A stretch of DNA of 49,572 bases from Mariniflexile gromovii (GCF_017814435.1 NZ_JAGJCB010000024.1:1-49572); one strand, 5' to 3'. Shown: positions 1 through 8,910, counted from the first letter of the stretch. Notes: generated from the letters alone by a model not told the origin. A program made the numbers and translations.

Positions 1-87
1 ATAAAGTATTATAATAATGAAAGAATTAAACTAAATTTAGAAGGTATGAGCCCGACTGAATATCGAGCTCATTATTATCAAAATTAA
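1..87 (+). CDS. IS3-family transposase OrfB, C-terminal end only
   Basis: The window opens inside a reading frame that runs to TAA at 85-87. The 28 visible residues include YYNNERIKLNLEGMSPTEYR, the usual C-terminal tail of the integrase (rve/DDE) domain of IS3-family OrfB proteins, IS150-like. OrfB, made as an OrfAB fusion by frameshifting, cuts and joins the element ends. Only the tail is visible, so intactness cannot be judged. The next ~30 bases (about 95-118), read in reverse complement as TGAACCCAAAAGGTTAGACA, resemble an IS150-type terminal inverted repeat, so the element probably ends near 118. Exact boundary and subgroup are inference. Confidence 0.75.
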   Translation: MKYYNNERIKLNLEGMSPTEYRAHYYQN

Positions 88-154
88 TTATAAATTTGTC
101 TAACCTTTTGGGTTCACTCTAAATGTGGTAGGAAATATACTAAATATTTGAATG

Positions 155-199
155 TTCCAAACACGGATTTTAGCAAAAATCCGTGTTTCATGTTTGGAA
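155..199. terminator. Strong hairpin between the IS end and apaG
   Basis: AAACACGGATTTT (159-171) pairs perfectly over 13 bp with 176-188 around a 4-base loop. An alternative outer pairing, TTCCAAAC (155-162) with GTTTGGAA (192-199), overlaps the left arm. It lies downstream of minus-strand apaG and of the plus-strand IS, so it could end transcription from both sides. There is no clear U-run, so terminator function is inferred. Confidence 0.45.
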
Positions 200-219
200 A
201 ATTGCATTTCGTTAGAAGT

Positions 220-310
220 GCGTTAGCGATAGTAGTGGATAGCTTTTGGCGAGTATGCGCAGCGAGCAAAAACTAGTAACGGATAGCGCGACCCTTGTGG
301 TAGCGCCCAA
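220..310. repeat. Dispersed ~90-bp structured repeat, copy 1
   Basis: This stretch matches 14570-14659 over about 90 bases. The shared cores are GTTAGCGATAG, TAGCTTTTGGCGAGTA, GCGCAGCGAG and GATAGCGCGACCCTTGTGGTA (one base differs in the last). TTTTGGC and the GCAAAA downstream of it can form a stem. Both copies lie just 3' of a minus-strand gene (apaG here, rsmG at the other), so the RNA made is the reverse complement. It looks like a REP-like 3'-end element of Flavobacteriaceae; function unknown. Confidence 0.7.
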
Positions 311-357
311 AATATAATTAAAGGATGGCTTTGTTGTTTGCTCTTTACAATTAAATA

Positions 358-744
358 TTAATTGATGGCAAACGGTGCGCTTAATTTAAACGTAGGTATG
401 GTAACATTAAAGTTTTTGGTGGTGGTAAAATTTACCATGCTGTAATACCCTTGCATGGCGCCAAATGGCGAGGTTAATAAACAGCCCGATGTGTAAGTGT
501 GCGATTCGCCCGGTTTTAAAACGGGTTTTTTGCCTATAACACCTTCGCCAGAAACTATTTCAACATTATTTAAAGCGTCTAGAATTTCCCAGTGGCGTGC
601 ATTAAGTTGAACGGAGTCTTTACTTTGGTTTTCTATGGTTACGGTATAACCAAAGGCGTACTGTATTTTATAGTTTTTATAAAATGAGCCTTCGTAGGTG
701 GTTTCTACCGAAATTTTTATGCCTCTTGTAACTTGTTGAACCAT
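358..744 (-). CDS. apaG: ApaG protein
   Basis: The 128-residue product is the usual length for ApaG, a single fibronectin-III-like beta-sandwich. The hallmark is GEGVIGKKPVLKPGESHTYT followed by SGCLLTSPFGAMQGYYSM. ApaG is linked to Co2+/Mg2+ homeostasis in enterobacteria, but its biochemistry is unsettled. It stands alone here, with a T9SS plug gene ~85 bp upstream on the same strand and the structured repeat at 220-310 downstream. The ATG at 744 gives the canonical N-terminus (MVQQVTRGIKISVETTY). Confidence 0.9.
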   Translation of the reverse strand: MVQQVTRGIKISVETTYEGSFYKNYKIQYAFGYTVTIENQSKDSVQLNARHWEILDALNNVEIVSGEGVIGKKPVLKPGESHTYTSGCLLTSPFGAMQGYYSMVNFTTTKNFNVTIPTFKLSAPFAIN

Positions 745-829
745 GTTGAGTATGGATGTTCCCTGTATTTATGTTGCTAAAATACTAAATTTAAACGGGA
801 TTGATTAAAATATTAGTTAAACGGTAAGT

Positions 830-2083
830 TTAATTGGAAATATTAACCGAACTGCCTTCGCCTATGCCTATAATTTTGTCGTAGCGGGCACCCAAATCTC
901 TATAATAAACAATTACCTTATAATTATTTTCGGTTTGGTAGAAGTTGCCACTTATGGCACCTTCATCCAGACTTCCGTTTTTGTTTTTTACAACAAATTT
1001 GTAGTTGTAAAACCCTTGTTTTAATAGGATGGCGTTTCTAAAAACATCATTACGCTCATCGTACATTAATTTTGTGCTATCGTCAATAACATAATTATTA
1101 AAATTTCCGTACACATGTATGTTTTTGTTTTTAAGCCATTCGGTTGGTGCTAACGAAAAATGGACCCAAACATAATCGGCTTCAATACTTGGGTTGTCGG
1201 CATCTAAAATGGTTATTACATAATTTCCGTTTATATCGGGGTTGTAAGTATATGGTTTGCTGGCACGTTCTACATTTGTGAACAAATAGTTGTGATACAG
1301 ATCTTGTAAATCGATGGCACGAATGCCAGTGTTGGCAGCACGTACATCTTTGTTTTCAAAAAACAAATATTCATTACCGCCCCAAAAACTGGTTTCGCTG
1401 TCGTATTTGTAAATTAACTGATTGCCTAAAGTGTATTGTGGCTTTAAATTATAAATGGCAGTGTTTAAATTGTTGTTTTGAACGATTACCGTTTTTACCG
1501 TTTGTGTTGGGTTGTTAAGTTGCCCGCTGTTTGGGGTAATGAGAATTTCAACACGCTGTTTTTTTTCGATAAATTGAATGTCGCGTGCTCGTTTTATGCT
1601 AACGCCAACGGCAGCTTGGTCTTCGTAAATCATGAATTTTCTGGAAAATACAAGTTCATCATTATTGTTGAAGACCCTTAATAAATAGTTGCCCGATACT
1701 TTTAAGCGTTTGGTTTGCTCGTTTGGGATGGTGAGTTGGTAATGTGAATATATTTGATAGGTGTTGAATGAGTTTTCATAATTTCGGATGCGTTGGTTAT
1801 CAAAACCATCCATAAATTCAGATTTCATTAAAATTGATGGCGTCCAGTCGTAATTATAATGGTCTATTTTGTAGTAGTAATCATCCTCGTTTCCGTTAAG
1901 GGCATCAAATTCTAAAACTACATATTCGCCCAATTTTAAAATGGGTAGTTGGGTTTCGGGCGTATTGCCTTTAAAATTGATGGTTTTAATATAGTTTGGC
2001 GGGTTCACTTCTTTCACTTGGGCAAATAAGGTTGTAGAAACCAACAGTAAAAGAAGAAAATATTTATATTTCAATAAAGGCAT
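830..2083 (-). CDS. Type IX secretion plug-domain protein (DUF5103)
   Basis: The 417-residue product starts at the ATG at 2083, where MPLLKYKYFLLLLLVSTTLF ahead of AQ makes a clean Sec signal peptide; the longer frame from 2116 would add 11 residues before it. The rest matches the DUF5103 / 'T9SS plug protein' family of Bacteroidota, beta-rich with many Tyr, Asp and Asn and a C-terminal part around YVWVHFSLAPTEWLKNKNIH and DERNDVFRNAILLKQGFYNY. In Flavobacterium the Plug protein closes the periplasmic side of the SprA translocon; whether this paralogue does so is inference. PorT at 35.8 kb is a second T9SS gene in the window. Confidence 0.75.
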   Translation of the reverse strand: MPLLKYKYFLLLLLVSTTLFAQVKEVNPPNYIKTINFKGNTPETQLPILKLGEYVVLEFDALNGNEDDYYYKIDHYNYDWTPSILMKSEFMDGFDNQRIRNYENSFNTYQIYSHYQLTIPNEQTKRLKVSGNYLLRVFNNNDELVFSRKFMIYEDQAAVGVSIKRARDIQFIEKKQRVEILITPNSGQLNNPTQTVKTVIVQNNNLNTAIYNLKPQYTLGNQLIYKYDSETSFWGGNEYLFFENKDVRAANTGIRAIDLQDLYHNYLFTNVERASKPYTYNPDINGNYVITILDADNPSIEADYVWVHFSLAPTEWLKNKNIHVYGNFNNYVIDDSTKLMYDERNDVFRNAILLKQGFYNYKFVVKNKNGSLDEGAISGNFYQTENNYKVIVYYRDLGARYDKIIGIGEGSSVNISN

Positions 2084-2195
2084 TTTTAAAAGCAGTTTTT
2101 TTGTAAATATAAACAAATTTTATGCCTAACTCCTATATTCTATTTGGCTCAAAAAAAATCTAAGTATTTATTATGTAAACTGCATATTTAATTTG

Positions 2196-2203
2196 TATTT
2201 TTG
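2196..2203 (+). promoter_or_regulatory. Candidate -7 element of the nqr operon
   Basis: TATTTTTG followed by CACCG fits the Bacteroidota sigma-A -7 consensus TAnnTTTG, 38 bases before the nqrA ATG. No clear -33 TTG is seen at 19-23 bases upstream, so the call rests on the -7 octamer and position. Confidence 0.5.
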
Positions 2204-2240
2204 CACCGATTTTTAGACAAATAATTTCAATATATATAAT

Positions 2241-3596
2241 ATGTCAAACGACATTCGCATTAAAAAAGGTCTAGACATTAAACTTAAAGGTGAAGCTGAA
2301 AAAACCTTGGAAAAGGCGATTTTAAGCAACTTTTATACTTTAAGGCCTGAAGATTTCCATGGCGTTATCCCTAAATTAATTTCTAAAGTTGGAACTAAAG
2401 TGAAAGCGGGTGAACCTGTTTTTTTCGATAAATCCAACGAAAACATCAAGTTTGTTTCTCCAGTTTCTGGTGAAATTATAGAAATTGCCCGTGGTGAAAA
2501 ACGCAGAATTTTATCAATTAAATTTCAAGCAGATAAAGAGCAAACATACCAAGATTATGGTGTGTTTAATGTAGATGCCGCCAAACCAAATGAGGTGAAA
2601 GCGCATTTATTAGCTTCTGGTTGTTGGCCTTTTATAAAGCAACGACCGTACGATGTGATTGCAAGCCCTGATAGAGCGCCAAAAGCTATTTTTATTTCAG
2701 GTTATGCCAGTGCTCCTTTAGCAGCCGATTTGGATTTTACACTAAAAGGAAAAGAAGCAGCATTGCAAGCAGCAGTTACGGCACTAGGTAAACTTACCGA
2801 AGGTAAGGTGCATGTATCGGTTGGAGCTAAGTCTACATCGCCATTAGCAGGTTTGTCTGGTATTACGCTTCATAAAGTGTCGGGTCCGCATCCGTCTGGA
2901 AATGTGGGAACTTTGATTAATAAAGTAGATCCCGTAAATAAAGGCGAAGTAGTTTGGACGGTTGCAGCACAAGATTTAGTTATTATTGGTGAATTGCTTT
3001 TAACAGGTAAGTTTAATGCTGAGCGTATCGTGGCTTTGGCTGGTTCTTCAGTAGAAAAACCAAGATATTTTACTACTAAAATTGGTAGTGAAGTGGCTAC
3101 CATGATTTATGATAAAGGCATTACCCAAAGAGCACGTGTGCGTGTTATTTCCGGGAATGTATTAAGCGGTAAACATATTAAACCAGATGGTTATTTAGAT
3201 TATTACAGCAATGTGATTACGGTAATTCCTGAAGGTGACGATTACGAACTTTTCGGTTGGAATAAACCTGTATTTAATAAAGTTTCAACATCAAGAGCAT
3301 TTACATTTTCTTGGTTAAACCCAAATAAAAAATACGATTTAAATACCAATACCAATGGTGAGCATCGTGCTTTTGTGGTTACAGGTGGTTATGAAGAAGT
3401 TTTCCCATTAGATATATATCCGATGCAAATTCTAAAAGCTTGTATGTATAAAGATCTAGACGAAATGGAAGCTTTAGGTATGTATGAAGTTGCACCTGAA
3501 GATTTTGCTTTAACCGAATTTGTATGTGTATCTAAACAACCACATCAAGAGATTATTAGAAAAGGATTAGATGTAATGCTTAAAGAGATAGGGTAA
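2241..3596 (+). CDS. nqrA: Na+-translocating NADH:quinone reductase subunit A
   Basis: NqrA is the peripheral quinone-associated subunit of the six-subunit sodium pump that passes electrons from NADH to quinone. The 451 residues match the family length, with the N-terminal biotin-lipoyl-like segment (KAGEPVFFDKSNENIKFVSP) and the SLBB-type middle. The last base of the TAA stop is the A of the nqrB ATG, so the two are translationally coupled. It is the first gene of the operon, behind a TAnnTTTG promoter at 2196. Confidence 0.95.
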   Translation: MSNDIRIKKGLDIKLKGEAEKTLEKAILSNFYTLRPEDFHGVIPKLISKVGTKVKAGEPVFFDKSNENIKFVSPVSGEIIEIARGEKRRILSIKFQADKEQTYQDYGVFNVDAAKPNEVKAHLLASGCWPFIKQRPYDVIASPDRAPKAIFISGYASAPLAADLDFTLKGKEAALQAAVTALGKLTEGKVHVSVGAKSTSPLAGLSGITLHKVSGPHPSGNVGTLINKVDPVNKGEVVWTVAAQDLVIIGELLLTGKFNAERIVALAGSSVEKPRYFTTKIGSEVATMIYDKGITQRARVRVISGNVLSGKHIKPDGYLDYYSNVITVIPEGDDYELFGWNKPVFNKVSTSRAFTFSWLNPNKKYDLNTNTNGEHRAFVVTGGYEEVFPLDIYPMQILKACMYKDLDEMEALGMYEVAPEDFALTEFVCVSKQPHQEIIRKGLDVMLKEIG

Positions 3597-4822
3597 TGAA
3601 TTTAAAGACACGATTACATATTTTAAAAAGAAAGTATAGAGGGTCTAAATGGGCTCCAGCGTTCAATGCGCTTCACACTTTTTTATACTTACCAGATGAG
3701 ACCACGCATAATGGAACTCATATTAAAGTTGCCGATGATTTAAAACGTACCATGAACACCGTAATAATGGCTATGGTACCATGTTTAATCTTCGGAATGT
3801 TCAATGCTGGTTACCAACACAACTTAGCTGTTGGAGATATTCAAGCAGTAGCAGGAAGTTTTTTTAGTTCGGAATTTTGGACCTTAGATAACTTCTTAAT
3901 TGGCTTCTGGAAAATAATTCCATTGGTTATTGTTTCTTATGGTGTTGGTTTAGGAATTGAATTCTTATTCGCCATCATTAAAAAACACGAAGTAGAAGAA
4001 GGATACCTTGTAACAGGTATGTTAGTGCCACTTATTGTTCCTGTTGATATTCCACTTTGGATGTTGGCTGTAGCCGTTGCATTTGGTGTGGTAATAGGAA
4101 AAGAAGTATTTGGTGGTACAGGTATGAATATCTTAAATCCGGCATTAACTATTAGAGCCTTTTTATTCTTCGCATATCCAACTTGGATGTCTGGAGATAA
4201 AGTTTGGGTTGAAGGTGCGGTTGAAAGAACCAATGAAATTGCAGCAGGAGCTAACTTAGATGCTATTTCTGGTGAAACCATTTTAGGTAGTTTGGCTCAA
4301 GGAAAAGAAGTTGCTTTTTCAACTTGGGATATGTTTATGGGCTTTATACCTGGTTCCGTAGGTGAAACTTCCACTTTATTAATCCTTTTAGGTGGGTTAT
4401 TTTTAATATTCGCTAAAATAGGAAGCTGGAGAATCATGTTGTCATCAGTATTAGGTGCTTCGGTAATGGGTTTAATATTCAATCAAATTGTTGATGCAGG
4501 TGTTATTACTGAAACTAGTAAATTTTATTCATTAATGAGTACCCCTTTTTGGGAGCACTTAATTATTGGTGGATTTGCTTTTGGTACCGTGTTTATGGCT
4601 ACCGATCCTGTTACAGCATCACAAACCAACAAAGGAAAATGGTACTACGGATTTTTAATAGGATTCATTTCTATTTTAATTCGTGTATTCAACCCTGCAT
4701 ATCCAGAAGGTGTTATGTTGGCTATTCTTTTAATGAATGTGTTTGCTCCAACTATAGATTACTATGTAATTCAAGGCAACGTGAAGAAAAGATTGAAACG
4801 TTTAAAAGTAAAAACGGCTTAA
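3596..4822 (+). CDS. nqrB: Na+-NQR subunit B, membrane flavoprotein
   Basis: The 408-residue protein has about ten membrane segments and builds the core of the Na+ channel with NqrD and NqrE. It carries covalent FMN on a threonine of a conserved SGxT motif; here this reads DAISGETILGS (nt ~4258-4290), with Glu where many homologues have Ala. NqrB also binds riboflavin. The ATG overlaps the nqrA stop by one base, and nqrC starts one base after its stop. Confidence 0.95.
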   Translation: MNLKTRLHILKRKYRGSKWAPAFNALHTFLYLPDETTHNGTHIKVADDLKRTMNTVIMAMVPCLIFGMFNAGYQHNLAVGDIQAVAGSFFSSEFWTLDNFLIGFWKIIPLVIVSYGVGLGIEFLFAIIKKHEVEEGYLVTGMLVPLIVPVDIPLWMLAVAVAFGVVIGKEVFGGTGMNILNPALTIRAFLFFAYPTWMSGDKVWVEGAVERTNEIAAGANLDAISGETILGSLAQGKEVAFSTWDMFMGFIPGSVGETSTLLILLGGLFLIFAKIGSWRIMLSSVLGASVMGLIFNQIVDAGVITETSKFYSLMSTPFWEHLIIGGFAFGTVFMATDPVTASQTNKGKWYYGFLIGFISILIRVFNPAYPEGVMLAILLMNVFAPTIDYYVIQGNVKKRLKRLKVKTA

Positions 4823-4823
4823 G

Positions 4824-5573
4824 ATGGAAAGTAGAACAGATAAAAATTCATATACCATAATATTTGCGATAGCAATGGTACTTATTGTAGGGGCTTTATT
4901 AGCATTTACAGCATCTTCATTGAAACCGCAAATTTCTGAAAACCAACGTATAGAAAAGCAACAAAACATTCTATACGCCATGGGTGTAAATAATAATGAT
5001 GAAAGTAGTGCGTCTTTCGTATCTACCCAAGAAGCTGCCGCTTTGTTTTCAAAACACATTAAAAAACAATTGGTTATTGATGGAGGCGATGTAAAGGAAG
5101 ATAGCGAAGCTTATTTAATTGATGTTAAAAAAGAGCAAGCGAAAGCTAAAACCGGAGGCGTAAGAAGGTTGCCTTTGTTTGTTGGTGAAAAAGACGGTAA
5201 AACGTTTTATGTTGCACCAATATATGGTAAAGGACTTTGGGATGCTATTTGGGGCTATGTGTCTTTAGATGAAAACATGGTAATTCAAGGTGCTTATTTT
5301 GACCATAAAGGGGAAACTCCTGGTTTAGGTGCCAATATTAAAGAGCGTTTCTTTATGGACGATTTTATTGGTGAACACCTATTAACAGATGCTGGCGATT
5401 TTGCAGGTGTTACCGTAGCAAAAGGAAATGCCGATCCAAAAAACGATATTAAAACAGATAATGAGGTGGATGCTATTGCTGGAGCTACTATTACGGGCGA
5501 CGGTGTAACAGCTATGATTAAAAGCGATTTAAAGCTTTACAAACCTTATTTTGATAATTTAAAAAACAATTAA
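4824..5573 (+). CDS. nqrC: Na+-NQR subunit C, periplasmic flavoprotein
   Basis: NqrC has one N-terminal membrane anchor (residues ~10-30, IFAIAMVLIVGALLAF) and a periplasmic FMN_bind domain. The flavinylation site near the C-terminus reads DAIAGATITGDGV; by comparison with DALSGATxT, the FMN-bearing residue should be Thr224, and the usual Ser is Ala. The product is 249 residues. The FMN transferase ApbE that attaches the cofactor is not encoded in this window. Spacing to neighbours is 1 base (nqrB) and 4 bases (nqrD). Confidence 0.94.
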   Translation: MESRTDKNSYTIIFAIAMVLIVGALLAFTASSLKPQISENQRIEKQQNILYAMGVNNNDESSASFVSTQEAAALFSKHIKKQLVIDGGDVKEDSEAYLIDVKKEQAKAKTGGVRRLPLFVGEKDGKTFYVAPIYGKGLWDAIWGYVSLDENMVIQGAYFDHKGETPGLGANIKERFFMDDFIGEHLLTDAGDFAGVTVAKGNADPKNDIKTDNEVDAIAGATITGDGVTAMIKSDLKLYKPYFDNLKNN

Positions 5574-5577
5574 TCTT

Positions 5578-6222
5578 ATGGGACTTTTATCAAAAAAAGA
5601 CACGAAGTTAATTACTGATCCGTTAGCGGATAACAACCCAATTACCATTCAGGTATTAGGTATTTGTTCAGCTTTGGCTATTACAGCGCAATTAAAAGCA
5701 TCTATTGTAATGGCAGTGTCGGTAATGGCGGTTCTAGGAATAGGAAACGTGGTTATTTCATTAATGAGAAACATCATCCCATCTAAAATTAGGATTATTG
5801 TTCAATTGGTTGTGGTTGCTGCTTTAGTAATTATAGTAGACCAAGTATTAAAAGCGTACTCTTACGAGTTAAGTAAAACCTTATCGGTTTTTGTAGGTTT
5901 GATTATTACCAACTGTATCATCATGGGGCGTTTTGAAGCGTTCGCTTTAGCAAACGGTCCTTGGCGTTCGTTTTTAGATGGTATTGGTAATGCTGCTGGT
6001 TACGGATTGATTCTTGTAATTGTTGGTTTCTTTAGAGAATTGTTAGGTTCTGGTACTTTGTTAGGATTTAAGGTTTTAGGAGATCCTATCGAAAAAACAG
6101 GATTATACGCTATTGGTTACGAAAATAATGGTTTCATGTTATTGTCTCCTATGGCATTAATAGTAGTTGGAATCATCATTTGGGTACAACGTTCAAGAAA
6201 TAAAGCATTAATAGAAGATTAA
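5578..6222 (+). CDS. nqrD: Na+-NQR subunit D
   Basis: This is a 214-residue, six-helix membrane subunit of the RnfA/RnfE/NqrD/NqrE family. Conserved stretches are NNPITIQVLGICSALAIT, LIITNCIIMGR and NGPWRSFLDGIGNAAGYG. The NCIIMGR cysteine is the type of residue that coordinates the intramembrane iron centre shared with NqrE. A 74-base spacer with a repeat hairpin follows before nqrE; every other junction in the operon is between an 8-base overlap and 4 bases. Confidence 0.95.
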   Translation: MGLLSKKDTKLITDPLADNNPITIQVLGICSALAITAQLKASIVMAVSVMAVLGIGNVVISLMRNIIPSKIRIIVQLVVVAALVIIVDQVLKAYSYELSKTLSVFVGLIITNCIIMGRFEAFALANGPWRSFLDGIGNAAGYGLILVIVGFFRELLGSGTLLGFKVLGDPIEKTGLYAIGYENNGFMLLSPMALIVVGIIIWVQRSRNKALIED

Positions 6223-6223
6223 T

Positions 6224-6287
6224 CAGTATACAGTTTGCAGTTGCAGTAAACAGTAGTCACTGTAAACTGAGACTGAGACTGAAAACT
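6224..6287 (+). repeat. CAGT/ACTG repeat hairpin inside the nqr operon
   Basis: The spacer between nqrD and nqrE is almost wholly CAGT units every 6-7 bases (CAGTATACAGTTTGCAGTTG...), which switch at about 6256 to the inverse, ACTG units (ACTGAGACTGAGACTG). The RNA can fold into one long interrupted hairpin of CAGT/ACTG pairs, with ACAGT-agtc-ACTGT at its tip. Related CAGTCTCAGT units occur at 11872-11900, 35659-35683 and 35809-35833. It could stabilise or attenuate the distal nqr message, or be a passive intergenic repeat. Confidence 0.7.
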
Positions 6288-6296
6288 TAAAAGAAT

Positions 6297-7013
6297 ATGG
6301 AACATTTAGAATTATTTTTAAAATCAATATTTATAGATAACATGGTGTTTGCCACGTTCCTAGGAATGTGTTCTTACCTTGCTGTATCAAAAAAAGTAAG
6401 TACAGCAGTTGGTTTGGGAGCTGCCGTTATTTTTGTATTGGCTATTACAGTCCCTTTAAACTGGTTATTGGATCAGTATTTATTACAACCAGGTGCATTA
6501 GCTTGGTTAGGTGCTGAGTATGCCGATTACGATTTAAGTTTCCTATCATTCATCATGTTTATTGCTACCATTGCAACTATGGTACAATTGGTAGAGATTG
6601 TTGTAGAGAAATTTTCACCATCATTATACAATTCACTAGGTATCTTTTTACCACTTATCGCGGTAAACTGTGCTATCCTTGGTGGATCGTTATTTATGCA
6701 ATCGCGTGAAATTCCAACATTAGGTTTAGCCACCACATACGGTGTTGGTTCTGGTATTGGATGGTTTTTAGCTATTCTTGCTATTGCCGCCATTCGTGAG
6801 AAAATTAGATATTCAAATGTACCACCTGCCTTAAGAGGGTTGGGTATTACATTTATCATTACGGGCTTAATGGCTATTGGATTTATGAGTTTTGGAGGTA
6901 TGTTAACTGGTGGTGATGAAGGTGCAAAACAAGAAGAAAAAACAGCCAAAGTTGATTCGGAAGTAGAAAAAGGAGATAAAGTGTTAGCTAATAATATAAA
7001 AGACAATGAGTAA
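6297..7013 (+). CDS. nqrE: Na+-NQR subunit E
   Basis: This is the six-helix membrane partner of NqrD ([18 protein letters not shown]..., [13 protein letters not shown] with the Fe-centre cysteine, [22 protein letters not shown]). At 238 residues it is longer than the ~200 usual for NqrE: a charged tail of about 30 residues ([20 protein letters not shown]...) follows the last helix. The tail may be typical of Bacteroidota forms. Its stop lies inside nqrF, an 8-base overlap. Confidence 0.95.
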   Translation: MEHLELFLKSIFIDNMVFATFLGMCSYLAVSKKVSTAVGLGAAVIFVLAITVPLNWLLDQYLLQPGALAWLGAEYADYDLSFLSFIMFIATIATMVQLVEIVVEKFSPSLYNSLGIFLPLIAVNCAILGGSLFMQSREIPTLGLATTYGVGSGIGWFLAILAIAAIREKIRYSNVPPALRGLGITFIITGLMAIGFMSFGGMLTGGDEGAKQEEKTAKVDSEVEKGDKVLANNIKDNE

Positions 7014-8322
7014 TATAATTTTAGCCGCAGGTACATTAGGAACAATCATAGCTACAGTAACAGCTTTTTTAATTATTACTATTTTATTGGTAACATTATT
7101 ATTAGTTGTAAAACAAAAATTATCACCATCAGGACCGGTAAAAATCACGATCAATGGTGAAAAGGAAATTGAAGTAGCTTCAGGAGGTAGTTTACTATCT
7201 ACTTTAGGAAATCAAAAAATATTCTTGCCATCAGCTTGTGGTGGTGGAGGAACTTGTATTCAATGTGAATGTCATGTATTATCTGGTGGAGGTGAAGCAC
7301 TTCCAACTGAAACTCCTCATTTTACTCGAAAAGAGTTACAGCATGGAGCACGTTTAGCTTGTCAAGTTAAAGTGAAACAAGACATGAACATTACCATTCC
7401 AGAAGAAGTTTTTGGTATTAAAAAATGGGAAGCAACGGTTGTTCGTAATTATAACGTAGCATCGTTTATTAAGGAATTTGTAGTTGAAATTCCTGAAGAT
7501 ATGGGTTACAAAGCAGGTGGATATATTCAAATTGAAATTCCTCCTTGTGAAATAAAATATTCAGATATGGATATTACGGCGCATCCTGAAGAACATGAAA
7601 CACCAGATAAATTTCAAGCAGAATGGGATAAGTTTGGTTTGTGGAGTTTAACAATGAAAAACGCCGAAACTGTTGAGCGTGCCTATTCTATGGCTTCTTA
7701 CCCAGCTGAAGGACGTGAAATTATGTTGAACGTTCGTATTGCAACGCCACCTTGGGATAGAAATAAAAATGGTTGGATGGATGTAAACCCTGGTGTAGCT
7801 TCATCATATATTTTCAACCAGAAAAAAGGAGATAAAGTAACTATTTCAGGACCTTACGGTGAGTTCTTTATCAACGAATCAGATTCTGAAATGCTTTATG
7901 TTGGTGGTGGAGCAGGTATGGCGCCAATGCGTTCGCACTTATACCACTTGTTCAAAACCTTAAAAACCGGTAGAAAAGTAACCTATTGGTACGGTGGACG
8001 TTCTAAACGTGAGTTATTCTATTTAGATCACTTTAAACAATTAGAGGATAGTTTCCCTAACTTTAAATTCTATTTAGCTTTATCGGAGCCTTTACCAGAA
8101 GATAACTGGAAAGTAAAAGCAGATATCGATTCGCCAGGTGATGGGTTTGTAGGATTCATTCATAACTGTGTTATTGATAATTATTTAAGCAAACACGAAT
8201 CGCCAGAGGATATAGAACTATATTTCTGTGGACCTCCATTAATGAACAAAGCTGTTCAAAAAATGGGTGAAGATTTTGGTATTCCAGATGAACACATCCG
8301 ATTTGATGACTTTGGAGGATAA
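7006..8322 (+). CDS. nqrF: Na+-NQR subunit F, NADH dehydrogenase entry subunit
   Basis: NqrF takes hydride from NADH. In order: one membrane helix (residues ~8-32), a ferredoxin-like 2Fe-2S domain ([12 protein letters not shown] with the fourth Cys in ARLACQVKV), an FAD domain (RAYSMASYP) and an NAD domain ([22 protein letters not shown] near the C-terminus). The 438 residues are full length. The ATG at 7006 overlaps the nqrE stop. A hairpin-plus-T-run follows at 8342. Confidence 0.96.
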   Translation: MSNIILAAGTLGTIIATVTAFLIITILLVTLLLVVKQKLSPSGPVKITINGEKEIEVASGGSLLSTLGNQKIFLPSACGGGGTCIQCECHVLSGGGEALPTETPHFTRKELQHGARLACQVKVKQDMNITIPEEVFGIKKWEATVVRNYNVASFIKEFVVEIPEDMGYKAGGYIQIEIPPCEIKYSDMDITAHPEEHETPDKFQAEWDKFGLWSLTMKNAETVERAYSMASYPAEGREIMLNVRIATPPWDRNKNGWMDVNPGVASSYIFNQKKGDKVTISGPYGEFFINESDSEMLYVGGGAGMAPMRSHLYHLFKTLKTGRKVTYWYGGRSKRELFYLDHFKQLEDSFPNFKFYLALSEPLPEDNWKVKADIDSPGDGFVGFIHNCVIDNYLSKHESPEDIELYFCGPPLMNKAVQKMGEDFGIPDEHIRFDDFGG

Positions 8323-8341
8323 TTTTCCAATAAAATAAAAG

Positions 8342-8371
8342 CAGAATCTTAAATTAAGGTTCTGTTTTTTT
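8342..8371 (+). terminator. Rho-independent terminator of the nqr operon
   Basis: CAGAATCTT pairs with AAGGTTCTG (one G-U) around a short AT loop, followed by seven T. It lies 20 bases after the nqrF stop. It overlaps the end of a small minus-strand frame at 8354-8440. Confidence 0.8.
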
Positions 8372-8440
8372 ATTGACACTAAATACCAAAAGAATAAGGT
8401 TTACAACTATAAGAGCACTGATAATGAGAATTATATTCAT
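8354..8440 (-). CDS. Possible 28-residue single-helix membrane peptide
   Basis: A minus-strand frame from ATG 8440 encodes MNIILIISALIVVNLILLVF plus SVNKKTEP, an almost unbroken hydrophobic helix with a short basic tail. TAACTAAAATC stands before the ATG as a possible AT-rich ribosome site. Against it: it is very short and its 3' end is the nqr terminator. No family recognised; tentative. Confidence 0.3.
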   Translation of the reverse strand: MNIILIISALIVVNLILLVFSVNKKTEP

Positions 8441-8601
8441 GATTTTAGTTATGTTAGTTACTTAATAGATGCACAACTTTAAAAAAGGTTGCGTCAAATA
8501 TTCAAACTAATTATAAAACAGCTAAAAAAAGTTTTTTCCCAGTGAGAAAAGTACACTTTTTTATCATTCACCAATTGTTTATAATTAGTAATAATTCAAT
8601 T

Positions 8602-8635
8602 TGATGTCAGGTCGAGCGCAGTCGAGACCTCATTA
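8602..8635. repeat. Dispersed palindrome (GTCGAGCGCAGTCGAGAC type), copy A
   Basis: The core GGTCGAGCGCAGTCGAGACC lies in a 28-base unit (8604-8631) that is identical, in inverted orientation, to 42107-42134. AGGT-CGA pairs with TCG-ACCT, with an AG bulge. The rest of the gene-free stretch 8441-8709 shows only AT-rich sequence and no other gene. Confidence 0.8.
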
Positions 8636-8709
8636 TCACTCGGGTTATTTGGTATACTTTTGATTGTAATTAAAGTAACATCAGATAATGAGGAATAACA
8701 AATAATTGA

Positions 8710-8895
8710 TTACTTAAATATAAACTTAATAGCGGCAATCAACAATATAAAACTTACAAAAGCGATGAGTACCCATATGCTGCCAGAGTAAAAGCGTTTG
8801 TGCAGTTTAAAATCTTTTCGGTAAGTATAACCAATAACGATGGTGAACACAATAAAAAATAAAACTCCGAAAATGATTTGACCTTTACTAAACAT
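8710..8895 (-). CDS. Small two-helix membrane protein
   Basis: The chosen start is ATG 8895 (MFSKGQIIFGVLFFIVFTIV), giving 61 residues: two membrane helices (about 7-24 and 38-58) separated by a basic loop (YRKDFKLHKRFYSGS). The open frame extends to 8994, but those 33 residues would overlap the next gene's start and promoter. A TATTTTTG promoter octamer sits at 8911-8918 on this strand. No function recognised. It is divergent to the MazG-like gene. Confidence 0.6.
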   Translation of the reverse strand: MFSKGQIIFGVLFFIVFTIVIGYTYRKDFKLHKRFYSGSIWVLIAFVSFILLIAAIKFIFK

Positions 8896-8910
8896 ATGAT
8901 TAATTTTATG

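Noticed and set aside
4549-4860. 103-codon frame overlapping nqrB
   Set aside because: It is a shadow in another frame of the well-supported nqrB and the start of nqrC; cysteine- and arginine-rich translation is not protein-like.
6224-6287. CAGT repeat as a short CRISPR or attachment site
   Set aside because: No unique spacers, no integrase nearby, and related copies occur as ordinary intergenic repeats.
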